The notes under the pieces are model-generated. The model ran no database searches, was not told where the DNA came from, and saw only the letters and a list, made by a program, of their open reading frames with translations. From Candidatus Competibacteraceae bacterium (GTDB taxonomy: Bacteria > Pseudomonadota > Gammaproteobacteria > Competibacterales > Competibacteraceae), in assembly GCA_020444985.1 (NCBI GenBank), contig JAGRHK010000154.1, positions 1-5,199 on the forward strand: 5,199 nt of DNA, read 5' to 3'. Shown piece after piece: positions 1 to 5,199 of the stretch; the first letter of the stretch is position 1, and each line of letters starts with the position of its first letter. Both the position numbers and the translations under genes were made by a program.

Positions 1-1004
1 TGGCGGGTGCGCGCTTCCAACGCCTCGCGCTGGGTGCGCACCGCTAATAAAGCCTGTTCCAGCGCTTCACCCTCGGCCACCACATCGCCGGGCTGATCAT
101 TGATCTGGAAGCGCTGAGAGATATGGCGAACCAATTTGCCAATCGCCAATCCCGGACTGGCGCTGATGCCATAGAGGGTGGTCGGCGACCCAGTCGGCGT
201 CCAGTCCGGGGCGCTCTTACGGGCGGCCAGGGCATTGCGGCGCGCGCGTTCAGCGTCGGCTTTTTCCTCGGCGGACAGACTGCGCACCGTTTCGTGCAGG
301 GCGTTCAGCGCCTTTTCGGCATCAGCGCCTCGGGTCGCCAGCCGCAGGGTAGCGCCGCACGTGATGCCCAGCGCCAGCAATTCGGTCAACGCTTTGGCGT
401 CAGCGAATTCGTGTCCCTTATAAATCCGCAGTTCACAGGAAAAGCGCTTGGCGGTATCGACCCAGCGCGTCGCCGGACGGGCGTGCAAACCGTTGGGATA
501 GTCCACCGTCCACTCGATTTCGGCATCCGCTGGCCAGGCGGGCGCAGCCGGCGTTTCTTCGGCGGGTGGGGCCTCCGCAGCATCGGCCAGTGCGGCAATC
601 AGCACTAGCGGGTTTTCCGCATGAAACAAGGTATCAAGCGCTTCGGGTTGCTGCATCAGGCGGGTCAGACGGCGCAGCAATGCGATATGTTCATCGGATT
701 GCGCAGCGATGGCGACGATCAGATAAGCTTTCTGGCCTTCATTCCATTCCACGCCATTGGGGACTTGCAGAATGGCAATGCCGGTATGGTGGATCAAGTG
801 ACGGTCTTCGATCATCCCGTGAGGAATGGCGACGCCGCCGCCCAGGAAAGTGTTGGCAACTTGCTCGCGTTTCAGCAGGCTATCGATGTAGGCCGGCTCG
901 ATATAGCCGGCCTCGGCCAGTAATTGACCGGCTTGTTGAATCGCTTCATTCTTGTTTTGAACGCGGACGTCCAGACGAATGCAGGATCTGGAAATCGTTT
1001 TCAT
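1..1004 (-). CDS. fruB: Fructose PTS multiphosphoryl transfer protein (EIIA-HPr-EI), 5' part, runs off the left edge
   Basis: This cytoplasmic protein relays phosphate from PEP to the fructose permease FruA, giving fructose-1-phosphate on uptake. The 334 visible codons show three modules. Residues 1-145 are EIIA of the fructose family, with the phospho-acceptor in GGGVAIPHG (His62). An Ala/Pro/Glu-rich linker (about 142-160) follows. HPr spans about 163-250, with NGLHARPAT and phospho-acceptor His174. The first part of Enzyme I begins at TLYGISASPGLAIGK (about 277-290); its active-site His lies beyond the window. EIIA-HPr-EI order matches FruB of Pseudomonas, Xanthomonas and Rhodobacter; E. 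coli FruB lacks the EI part. The residue equivalent to HPr Ser46 is Ala (DAKALTELL, Ala205), so HPr-kinase control there is unlikely. The ATG at 1002-1004 has GGAG six nt upstream (1011-1014). A promoter and palindromic operator precede it. The 3' end is missing only because the window ends. Confidence 0.93.
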   Translation of the reverse strand, partial: MKTISRSCIRLDVRVQNKNEAIQQAGQLLAEAGYIEPAYIDSLLKREQVANTFLGGGVAIPHGMIEDRHLIHHTGIAILQVPNGVEWNEGQKAYLIVAIAAQSDEHIALLRRLTRLMQQPEALDTLFHAENPLVLIAALADAAEAPPAEETPAAPAWPADAEIEWTVDYPNGLHARPATRWVDTAKRFSCELRIYKGHEFADAKALTELLALGITCGATLRLATRGADAEKALNALHETVRSLSAEEKADAERARRNALAARKSAPDWTPTGSPTTLYGISASPGLAIGKLVRHISQRFQINDQPGDVVAEGEALEQALLAVRTQREALEARTR

Positions 1005-1019
1005 AATAATCTCCAAGGT

Positions 1020-1037
1020 GGTGTGAGTTTATTCACG
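1020..1037. promoter_or_regulatory. CRP/Vfr-like site in the fruB leader
   Basis: The stretch holds TGTGA (1022-1026), six bases, then TCACG (1033-1037). This matches the CRP half-sites TGTGA-N6-TCACA at 9 of 10 positions. It lies downstream of the predicted -10 box, centred near +7 of the predicted transcript. Activation of that promoter from here would be unusual, so it would act as a roadblock, serve another promoter, or be chance. The flanking A/T preference of CRP sites is only partly met. Confidence 0.35.
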
Positions 1038-1043
1038 ATTCAT

Positions 1044-1072
1044 TTTGTAATCGATTACATTTATGATGTCAA
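1044..1072 (-). promoter_or_regulatory. Sigma-70 type promoter of fruB
   Basis: On the minus strand there is a perfect -35 box TTGACA (1067-1072), a 17-bp spacer (1050-1066) and a -10 box TACAAA (1044-1049, 4 of 6 matches to TATAAT). The start of transcription would fall near 1036-1038, giving a leader of roughly 33 nt before the fruB ATG. The ideal spacing and -35 box make this the best promoter candidate in the window. It is read from sequence only. Confidence 0.7.
1046..1059. promoter_or_regulatory. Palindromic operator, LacI/FruR-family style
   Basis: TGTAATCGATTACA is a perfect 14-bp palindrome with a central CG, the usual form of LacI/GalR-family operators, the family that includes FruR/Cra. 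It fills the 3' part of the fruB promoter spacer and overlaps four bases of the -10 box. A bound repressor would block RNA polymerase directly. The inferred regulator is a FruR-like protein relieved by fructose phosphates. No regulator gene is in the window, so its identity is unproven. It could also affect the divergent transporter gene. Confidence 0.65.
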
Positions 1073-1243
1073 GTGAAGAATCCTTCCCTCAACAAAATGC
1101 TTTACGTTTTCGCGGAATGATCGTTTTCTCCTTCTCATTGCTCTAAATGCCGATTCTCGGTAAATAGTAGTACATCGCAAATCATGCCACGCCAGTCCAA
1201 TGGCTGAAACTTGCCGCAGCGGCATTTTACCGTCCTCCTGGCT

Positions 1244-1247
1244 GAGG
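1244..1247 (+). promoter_or_regulatory. Ribosome binding site favouring a TTG start for the transporter
   Basis: GAGG lies six nt before the in-frame TTG at 1254-1256. The upstream in-frame ATG at 1200 has no purine-rich sequence in the preceding 15 nt. The 18 residues between the two starts look unlike the beginning of a transporter, so the TTG is preferred. Confidence 0.5.
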
Positions 1248-1253
1248 CAATAT

Positions 1254-2723
1254 TTGGAGATCGCGCCGCGCTTGAACGCCTCCCCTTTCGCCATTCCCAA
1301 CATTCGCCGCTTTTTGGCGTTCCGCCTGCTGTTCGGGGTGCGTTTCTACTACCCGGTATTTGCCGTCCTGTTTCTCGACTTCGGGCTGACGGTCGGCCAG
1401 TTCGCCGTGTTGAACGCGGTCTGGGCCGCGACAATCGTTTGTTGCGAAATTCCTTCTGGAGCGCTGGCGGACGTGGTGGGGCGGCGAACTCTCGTGGTCA
1501 CTGCCGGAGTGCTGATGGTGGTGGAAATCGCCCTGCTGTGCTTCGTGCCGCTCGGTCATCCCGATTGGGTTTTCGCTGCATTCCTGTTGAACCGCATCCT
1601 GAGCGGCTTGGCCGAGGCATTGGCCAGCGGCGCGGATGAAGCGCTGGCCTATGACAGCTTGAAAGCGCAGGGGCGAGCCGCCGATTGGCCACAGGTGCTG
1701 GCGACGCTGATGCGCTGGAATTCGCTGGCGTTCGTTGTGGCGCTGGCGCTCGGGGCGTTCGTTTATGACGCCGTAGCCTGGCAACGCTTATTGGGCGTGT
1801 TCGGATGGAAGGTAACGCTGGATCCGCACACCACGATGCGTTTTCCGCTCTATTTGACCTTGGTGACGGCCATCGGCGCTGGGTGGGCGGCGCTGGGTAT
1901 GGTCGAACCGGGTGAACGTCCCGCGCAGTCCGCACGCCTGTTGACCACCGTCGGTCACGCCTGGAGAAAAACGTTGGATGCCGGTCGCTGGATTCTGGCC
2001 ACGCCCTTGGCCTGGATCGTCATTGCCAGCGGCATGTTGTTCGATCATCTAGCCCGGCTGTTCGTCACCCTGAACAGCACCTATTTCCGACTCATTGGCT
2101 TGCCGGAAGCCAGTTTCGGCCTGATTGGCGCTGGCATCGCCCTGTTGGGCGTCGGCATCGCCCGCCTGGCGCCCGCATTGACCCGGCATTCCCCACGTTC
2201 GAATTTTGCCCTGCTCGCAACGCTCTGTCTGGTTGGCCTGGCCGGCGCGGCCCTGGTGCTACCGTTCGGACTGGGCCTGCTTCCCGTCGCGTTGATTCAT
2301 ACGGTGCTGCTCTTGACCGGTTATCTGGTCAGCCACTATCTCAACGCGATCACTGATTCCGCCCAGCGGGCGACTGTCCTGAGTTTCAAGGGGCTGGCGT
2401 TCAATCTGGGCTACGGCGCGCTCGGCATACTGTACGCGATGTTGCTGGCCTTGCTGCGTGGCAGTACGCCGATGCGTGAAGAACTCGTCTTCCAGGCATC
2501 CCTGCCCTGGTTGCTGGGTTATGGGATCGTCATCTTTCTCCTGTTTCCAGCAGGAATCCGCTTTCAACTGGGAAAGCGTTTGCAAGATATCCATCGTTTT
2601 ACGAATAAGGCGGATGACGCCGGCGTAGCTGTGCAAGCGGAAACGTCGCTGGACCTTCATGATGAAAGCGGGACTGCTGAGAAAGCGGCCCCCAGGCATG
2701 GCCGTAAATCACTTCGCAACTGA
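1254..2723 (+). CDS. Major facilitator superfamily transporter, substrate unknown
   Basis: An inner-membrane secondary transporter. The loop after helix 2 carries MFS motif A, GALADVVGRR (Gly87-Arg96 counted from the ATG at 1200). I count about twelve hydrophobic segments, near 40-60, 67-88, 97-117, 122-142, 172-190, 214-233, 267-290, 301-324, 335-357, 358-380, 396-418 and 433-453 on that numbering. A SGADEALAYDSLK stretch after helix 4 resembles a motif seen in several uncharacterised MFS subfamilies. The start is uncertain: TTG 1254 has a good ribosome site, giving 489 residues, while ATG 1200 would give 507. The hydrophilic tail after the last helix (about 455-507) lies largely opposite the end of bioC and is probably not functionally constrained. 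The gene is divergent from fruB, but nothing in it indicates a sugar substrate. Drug or metabolite efflux is equally possible. Confidence 0.88.
   Translation: MEIAPRLNASPFAIPNIRRFLAFRLLFGVRFYYPVFAVLFLDFGLTVGQFAVLNAVWAATIVCCEIPSGALADVVGRRTLVVTAGVLMVVEIALLCFVPLGHPDWVFAAFLLNRILSGLAEALASGADEALAYDSLKAQGRAADWPQVLATLMRWNSLAFVVALALGAFVYDAVAWQRLLGVFGWKVTLDPHTTMRFPLYLTLVTAIGAGWAALGMVEPGERPAQSARLLTTVGHAWRKTLDAGRWILATPLAWIVIASGMLFDHLARLFVTLNSTYFRLIGLPEASFGLIGAGIALLGVGIARLAPALTRHSPRSNFALLATLCLVGLAGAALVLPFGLGLLPVALIHTVLLLTGYLVSHYLNAITDSAQRATVLSFKGLAFNLGYGALGILYAMLLALLRGSTPMREELVFQASLPWLLGYGIVIFLLFPAGIRFQLGKRLQDIHRFTNKADDAGVAVQAETSLDLHDESGTAEKAAPRHGRKSLRN
2599..2723. other. Convergent tail-to-tail overlap of transporter gene and bioC
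   Basis: The transporter stop (2721-2723) lies inside bioC, and the bioC stop (2599-2601) lies inside the transporter frame, leaving 125 bp coding on both strands. The BioC side carries the family-like ending, while the transporter side encodes a hydrophilic tail past the last helix. The transporter therefore probably gained its tail by losing an earlier stop. No space remains for a conventional terminator between the genes. Confidence 0.8.
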
Positions 2724-3504
2724 CCGGCAACAAACCATCACGGCGACGGTGCTGCTCGTAAGCTTCGCGCACGGTCCGCCACCGCTCCTTACCCGTCAAA
2801 CGCGGCGGACGACCCCGCATCACATTGCGCGCACCCAGGGCTTTAAGATCGCGCGTCAAGCCGTCCATCTCTGCATAGGTCAACAGCAATCGTTCCACAT
2901 CCATCACCGGTTCCGCCAACTGCGCCCGCAACAAGGCATCGCCGATGTCATGCACGTCAAAAAAGGCGTTGACGTGGCTGTAGCGATCGTCGGCGACGCC
3001 CCAACTGCGACGGAACTCTATCAGGGTGTCCGGGCCAAGCGTACTGAACAGCAACGCCCCGCCAGGTTTCAGCACGCGGCGAAATTCCGCCAGCGCCTGA
3101 TCCAGAGCCGTCGCCCACGGCAACGCCAGATTGGAAAAGATCAGATCGCAACTGGCATCGGCCAACGGCAATGCTTCGGGTTCACCCGTCAAACCATGCA
3201 GGGTGCGGAACCAGGGCGCGCGTTTACGCGCTTTCGCGACCATCGCGGATGCCCGTTCCAGACCGATTACACGCGCCTTACGGTATTTCTTCACCAAGGC
3301 CAAAGTGATAAGGCCGGTTCCACAACCCACGTCGAGAATCACCGCCGGTTGCAGTCGGATAAGATCCAAACGCTCCAGCAGACGCGCACCGACTTCATGA
3401 TGCAGAAACGCCGCTTCATCGTAACGCGTCGCCGCCCGCTCAAAAGCGCGCCTTAACCGATTGCGGTCGGGCGCGAATGGCCAACCTTCGCAGTCATCCT
3501 GCAT
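2599..3504 (-). CDS. bioC: Malonyl-ACP O-methyltransferase (biotin synthesis)
   Basis: A cytoplasmic SAM-dependent methyltransferase that methylates the free carboxyl of malonyl-ACP (or malonyl-CoA), so the fatty-acid machinery accepts it as primer for pimelate. From the ATG at 3504 it has 301 residues. BioC hallmarks are the N-terminal NRLRRAFERAATRYDEAA (about 14-31), SAM motif I ILDVGCGTG (56-64), acidic Glu83 in VIGLERASAM, FSNLALPW (123-130), FSTLGPDTLIEFRRSW (153-168), VNAFFDVHDIGDAL (178-191) and CEVIYGHAWG near the end. E. coli BioC is about 50 residues shorter, but the longer form is common in other gammaproteobacteria. The ATG overlaps the last 11 nt of bioH and has only a weak ribosome site, which suggests translational coupling. 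An in-frame start at 3576 would lie deep inside bioH and is unlikely. The last 40 codons overlap the convergent transporter gene. Confidence 0.93.
   Translation of the reverse strand: MQDDCEGWPFAPDRNRLRRAFERAATRYDEAAFLHHEVGARLLERLDLIRLQPAVILDVGCGTGLITLALVKKYRKARVIGLERASAMVAKARKRAPWFRTLHGLTGEPEALPLADASCDLIFSNLALPWATALDQALAEFRRVLKPGGALLFSTLGPDTLIEFRRSWGVADDRYSHVNAFFDVHDIGDALLRAQLAEPVMDVERLLLTYAEMDGLTRDLKALGARNVMRGRPPRLTGKERWRTVREAYEQHRRRDGLLPVSCEVIYGHAWGPLSQQSRFHHEGPATFPLAQLRRRHPPYS
3494..3504 (-). other. 11-nt overlap of bioH stop and bioC start
   Basis: The bioC ATG (3502-3504) lies inside the last codons of bioH, whose TGA is at 3494-3496. Little Shine-Dalgarno sequence precedes the bioC start, so ribosomes finishing bioH probably reinitiate on bioC, keeping the two enzymes in step. 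The overlap is seen directly; the coupling is inferred. Confidence 0.75.
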
Positions 3505-4270
3505 CGAGAAATGCTCGCAGTTCAGTAATAAATTCGGGCAGGTGCGAGAAGAATGGCGCATGCCCCGCCCGGGCAAAGACGCGCAACCGGGCGTCTGGCA
3601 ACTGCTTCAGCATCGCTGCTCCCGCGTCTGCGGGAACCAGTTGATCGCGCTGTCCCATCAGCAACAGGGTTGGCGCGGCGATCTTCGCCAATCCAGGACG
3701 CAGATCGCGGGTTTCCAGCATCGCCAAGCCATCTTCCAGCGCTGAGACATCCGGATCGCCGTGTTGGAACAGCATGGCCTTGAGCTGCTTCAACTGGGCG
3801 CTGGCCCTATCGCTGCCATGAACTTCCAAGGCGATGAAGCGCTTGAGCACGGCGCGGTAATCTTCGCGCAACTCCTCGGCAAAACGCTGTAAAACCGGTA
3901 ACGCGATGCCATGCGGCCAATCGGGGCGCTGGACAAAGCAGGGCGTACTGTTGACCAGAACCAATCGGCTGACCTTTTTCGGAGTCATCGCGGCAACCTG
4001 TTGTGCGACCAGCCCGCCCAGCGACCAACCGATCCAGGTCGCCGCCGCCGGAGTTGCCGCGCTTGCCGCCGCCGCCCAGTCTTCAAGGGTCGATCCAGCC
4101 CGGCACGCGTCCTGGCTGTAACCATGACCGGGCAAGTCCAACACCGTGACTCGATAGTGATCCATCAGATCTTCGGCAACATCCTCCCAGACGCCAGAAT
4201 GCATGCCCCAACCATGCACGAATACGATATCCGGGCCTTCGCCAAAGGTGTGGGTATAAAGTGTCGACAT
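3494..4270 (-). CDS. bioH: Pimeloyl-ACP methyl ester carboxylesterase
   Basis: An alpha/beta hydrolase that cleaves the methyl ester of pimeloyl-ACP methyl ester, ending the BioC-initiated elongation and releasing pimeloyl-ACP for BioF. From ATG 4270 it has 258 residues, close to the 256 of E. coli BioH. Visible features are the oxyanion region VFVHGWGMHSGVW (about 17-28), the nucleophile elbow GWSLGG with Ser83, Asp209 in LLLMGQRDQLVP and His237 in ARAGHAPFFSHLPEF. Together these match the E. coli triad Ser82-Asp207-His235. An in-frame GTG at 4282 is possible. ATG 4270 is preferred because GGTGA (4279-4283) lies 8 nt upstream. It follows the GGDEF gene by 17 nt and overlaps bioC by 11 nt. 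The bioC neighbour excludes most other readings of this common fold. Confidence 0.93.
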   Translation of the reverse strand: MSTLYTHTFGEGPDIVFVHGWGMHSGVWEDVAEDLMDHYRVTVLDLPGHGYSQDACRAGSTLEDWAAAASAATPAAATWIGWSLGGLVAQQVAAMTPKKVSRLVLVNSTPCFVQRPDWPHGIALPVLQRFAEELREDYRAVLKRFIALEVHGSDRASAQLKQLKAMLFQHGDPDVSALEDGLAMLETRDLRPGLAKIAAPTLLLMGQRDQLVPADAGAAMLKQLPDARLRVFARAGHAPFFSHLPEFITELRAFLDAG

Positions 4271-4287
4271 CGAGAAAGTCACCGTCT

Positions 4288-4842
4288 TTAACAGCAGCCG
4301 ACATCCGGCGCCGCGTCCTGCCCAGCAACGACCGACTGCGTGATTCGATTACGCCCTTCCTTCTTGGAACGATACAGCGCTTGATCGGCGCGGCGCATAA
4401 GATCACCGTCCTCTTCATCCCGGCCCAGCATCGCTATGCCAAAGCTGGCGGTCACCCGCCCTACCTGTGCGGCAAGCGGCTGGCGCTCCAGTCGTTGGCG
4501 GATGCGCTCTGCACGGGCGACGGCGTTCTTCAGAGAAGTGCCTGGCAACAGCATGACAAATTCTTCACCGTCAAAGCGCGCGACCAAGTCGCTTTGACGA
4601 CAGTATTCGCGCAGTAGCATCGCGAAGCATCTCAACACTTCGTTGCCTAAAGCATGGCCATAGCGATCGTTGATATCCTTGAAATAATCCAGGTCGGTCA
4701 TTAAAAGACACAGCAAGCGATGGTGACGCTGGCTGCGCTCAACCTCAGCCGCCAGCGCTTCATCCAGTTGTCGCCGGTTGCCGACGCCAGTCAGCGGATC
4801 AATCTGCATCGACGTCTGGATCGTCGCTTTATTACGCTTCAA
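4288..4842 (-). CDS. Short stand-alone GGDEF-domain protein (putative diguanylate cyclase) with altered signature
   Basis: A 184-residue protein that is almost only a GGDEF domain; this family joins two GTP into cyclic di-GMP. It shows DPLTGVGNRR (15-24), DLDYFKDINDRYGHALGN (50-67) and the signature RFDGEEF (89-95), followed by TASFGIAM and ADQALYRSKKEGRN. Set against PleD, metal ligands Asp50 and Glu93/Glu94 and guanine-contacting Asn58 are kept. Guanine-contacting Asp344 is Asn67, and the first Gly of GG[DE]EF is Asp91. The inhibitory I-site RxxD is intact (Arg82-Asp85). No sensor or membrane domain is attached. The start is TTG 4842, with AGG 11 nt upstream; the ATG at 4809 lacks a ribosome site. 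The frame stays open about 16 codons above the TTG and encodes a charged helix-like stretch. It sits 14 nt after a membrane-protein gene and 17 nt before bioH. Activity cannot be judged from sequence. Confidence 0.85.
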   Translation of the reverse strand: MKRNKATIQTSMQIDPLTGVGNRRQLDEALAAEVERSQRHHRLLCLLMTDLDYFKDINDRYGHALGNEVLRCFAMLLREYCRQSDLVARFDGEEFVMLLPGTSLKNAVARAERIRQRLERQPLAAQVGRVTASFGIAMLGRDEEDGDLMRRADQALYRSKKEGRNRITQSVVAGQDAAPDVGCC

Positions 4843-4856
4843 TTTCCGATTCGCCT

Positions 4857-5189
4857 TTAATTCAGCGCGCCAGGCAGGGGATATCCTTGGTCATTCAGAG
4901 GAATATCGACCCATTCATCCCGGTAAATTCGGCGCAGGTCCAGAATTGACCAGGGAATCAGGATCAGCGCCGCCACGATCCAGGCCAATAAATGCCACCA
5001 CCACCCGCCACCGGGGATAAAAGTAGCAATGACAATAAAAAATCCCGTAACCCCATAGAATCGATAAGCCGCCTGTTGCGTATAGTGCCCTACTTTGGGA
5101 TTCGGGTGATGACGGTTCATGGCATAGACCAGCATCGACGCGCCAAACCAGAAGATTAACAGTGGAAACGGAATTAAAATGGCGATCAT
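4857..5189 (-). CDS. Small membrane protein of unknown function
   Basis: A 110-residue hydrophobic protein that I cannot assign to a named family. Three membrane segments are visible, at about 3-23, 43-60 and 63-84. A polar loop, NRHHPNPKVGHYTQQAAYR (25-43), separates the first two, and a GGGWWW turn separates the last two. A charged tail, DLRRIYRDEWVDIPLND (84-100), follows; its Arg residues suggest that end is cytoplasmic. The sequence looks like a genuine conserved protein: the loop is rich in His and Pro, and the gene is closely spaced (14 nt) to the GGDEF gene. The ATG at 5187-5189 has no strong ribosome site, and the frame stays open to the window edge, so an earlier start outside the window is possible. 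A TGA in another frame overlaps this ATG (ATGA), which would fit coupling to a further upstream gene. Confidence 0.7.
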   Translation of the reverse strand: MIAILIPFPLLIFWFGASMLVYAMNRHHPNPKVGHYTQQAAYRFYGVTGFFIVIATFIPGGGWWWHLLAWIVAALILIPWSILDLRRIYRDEWVDIPLNDQGYPLPGALN

Positions 5190-5199
5190 ATTGCCATAA

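Noticed and set aside
123..608. 161-codon plus-strand open frame
   Set aside because: It lies opposite the clearly coding fruB frame, its protein is an Arg/Gly-rich low-information sequence, and no ribosome site was noted. It is a shadow frame.
1138..1166. Plus-strand promoter candidate TTGCTC - 17 bp - TAAATA for the transporter
   Set aside because: Each box matches the consensus at only 3 of 6 positions. Such matches are expected by chance in this AT-richer stretch.
1061..1303. 80-codon minus-strand open frame between the transporter and fruB
   Set aside because: It starts inside the transporter gene, runs over the fruB -35 region and has no recognisable features. Chance is more likely.
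1227..1784. 185-codon minus-strand open frame opposite the transporter
   Set aside because: It is antisense to a well-supported membrane protein gene, and its Gln/Arg/His-rich product is the usual shadow of hydrophobic coding sequence.
2659..3456. 265-codon plus-strand open frame over bioC
   Set aside because: It is entirely antisense to bioC, whose motifs are unmistakable. The product has no recognisable domain and a composition typical of antisense GC-rich frames.
3505..3576. N-terminal extension of BioC from an in-frame start at 3576
   Set aside because: It would overlap bioH by more than 80 nt and adds residues unlike BioC N-termini. The ATG at 3504 sits at the expected distance from the conserved start of the family.

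Overview
The window looks like chromosomal DNA of a GC-rich gammaproteobacterium. The reasons are the bioH-bioC pair (the BioC/BioH route to pimeloyl-ACP is typical of this class), a FruB-type multiphosphoryl transfer protein of the Pseudomonas/Xanthomonas kind, and Shine-Dalgarno-led genes packed with little spacing. I would guess a Chromatiales/Competibacter-like lineage, but that is an impression, not a search result. I see no tRNA, rRNA, CRISPR array, insertion sequence or attachment site.

Left part (1-1004, minus strand): the first 334 codons of a fructose PTS protein, fruB, carrying EIIA-Fru, HPr and the start of Enzyme I on one chain. It runs off the left edge. Its upstream region (1005-1253, shared with the divergent transporter gene) holds a clear promoter: a perfect TTGACA, a 17-bp spacer and a TACAAA -10 box. 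A perfect 14-bp palindrome with a central CG (LacI/FruR style) fills the spacer and overlaps the -10 box. A CRP-like TGTGA-N6-TCAC motif lies just downstream. The partners fruK and fruA would be expected beyond the left edge.

Middle (about 1254-2723, plus strand): a 12-helix major facilitator transporter of unknown substrate, with a good motif A. Its 3' end converges on bioC and overlaps it by 125 bp, so there is no intergenic space for a terminator.

Right part (2599-5199, minus strand): a compact run of four genes, read from right to left. They are a small three-helix membrane protein of unknown function, a short stand-alone GGDEF protein with an altered signature (DGEEF), bioH and bioC. 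Gaps are 14 and 17 nt, then an 11-nt overlap, so they are probably cotranscribed. BioC methylates malonyl-ACP (or malonyl-CoA) to disguise it as a fatty-acid primer. After two elongation cycles BioH removes the methyl group to give pimeloyl-ACP. A GGDEF gene and a membrane protein directly upstream of bioHC, with no bioB, bioF or bioD in view, is the least expected arrangement here.
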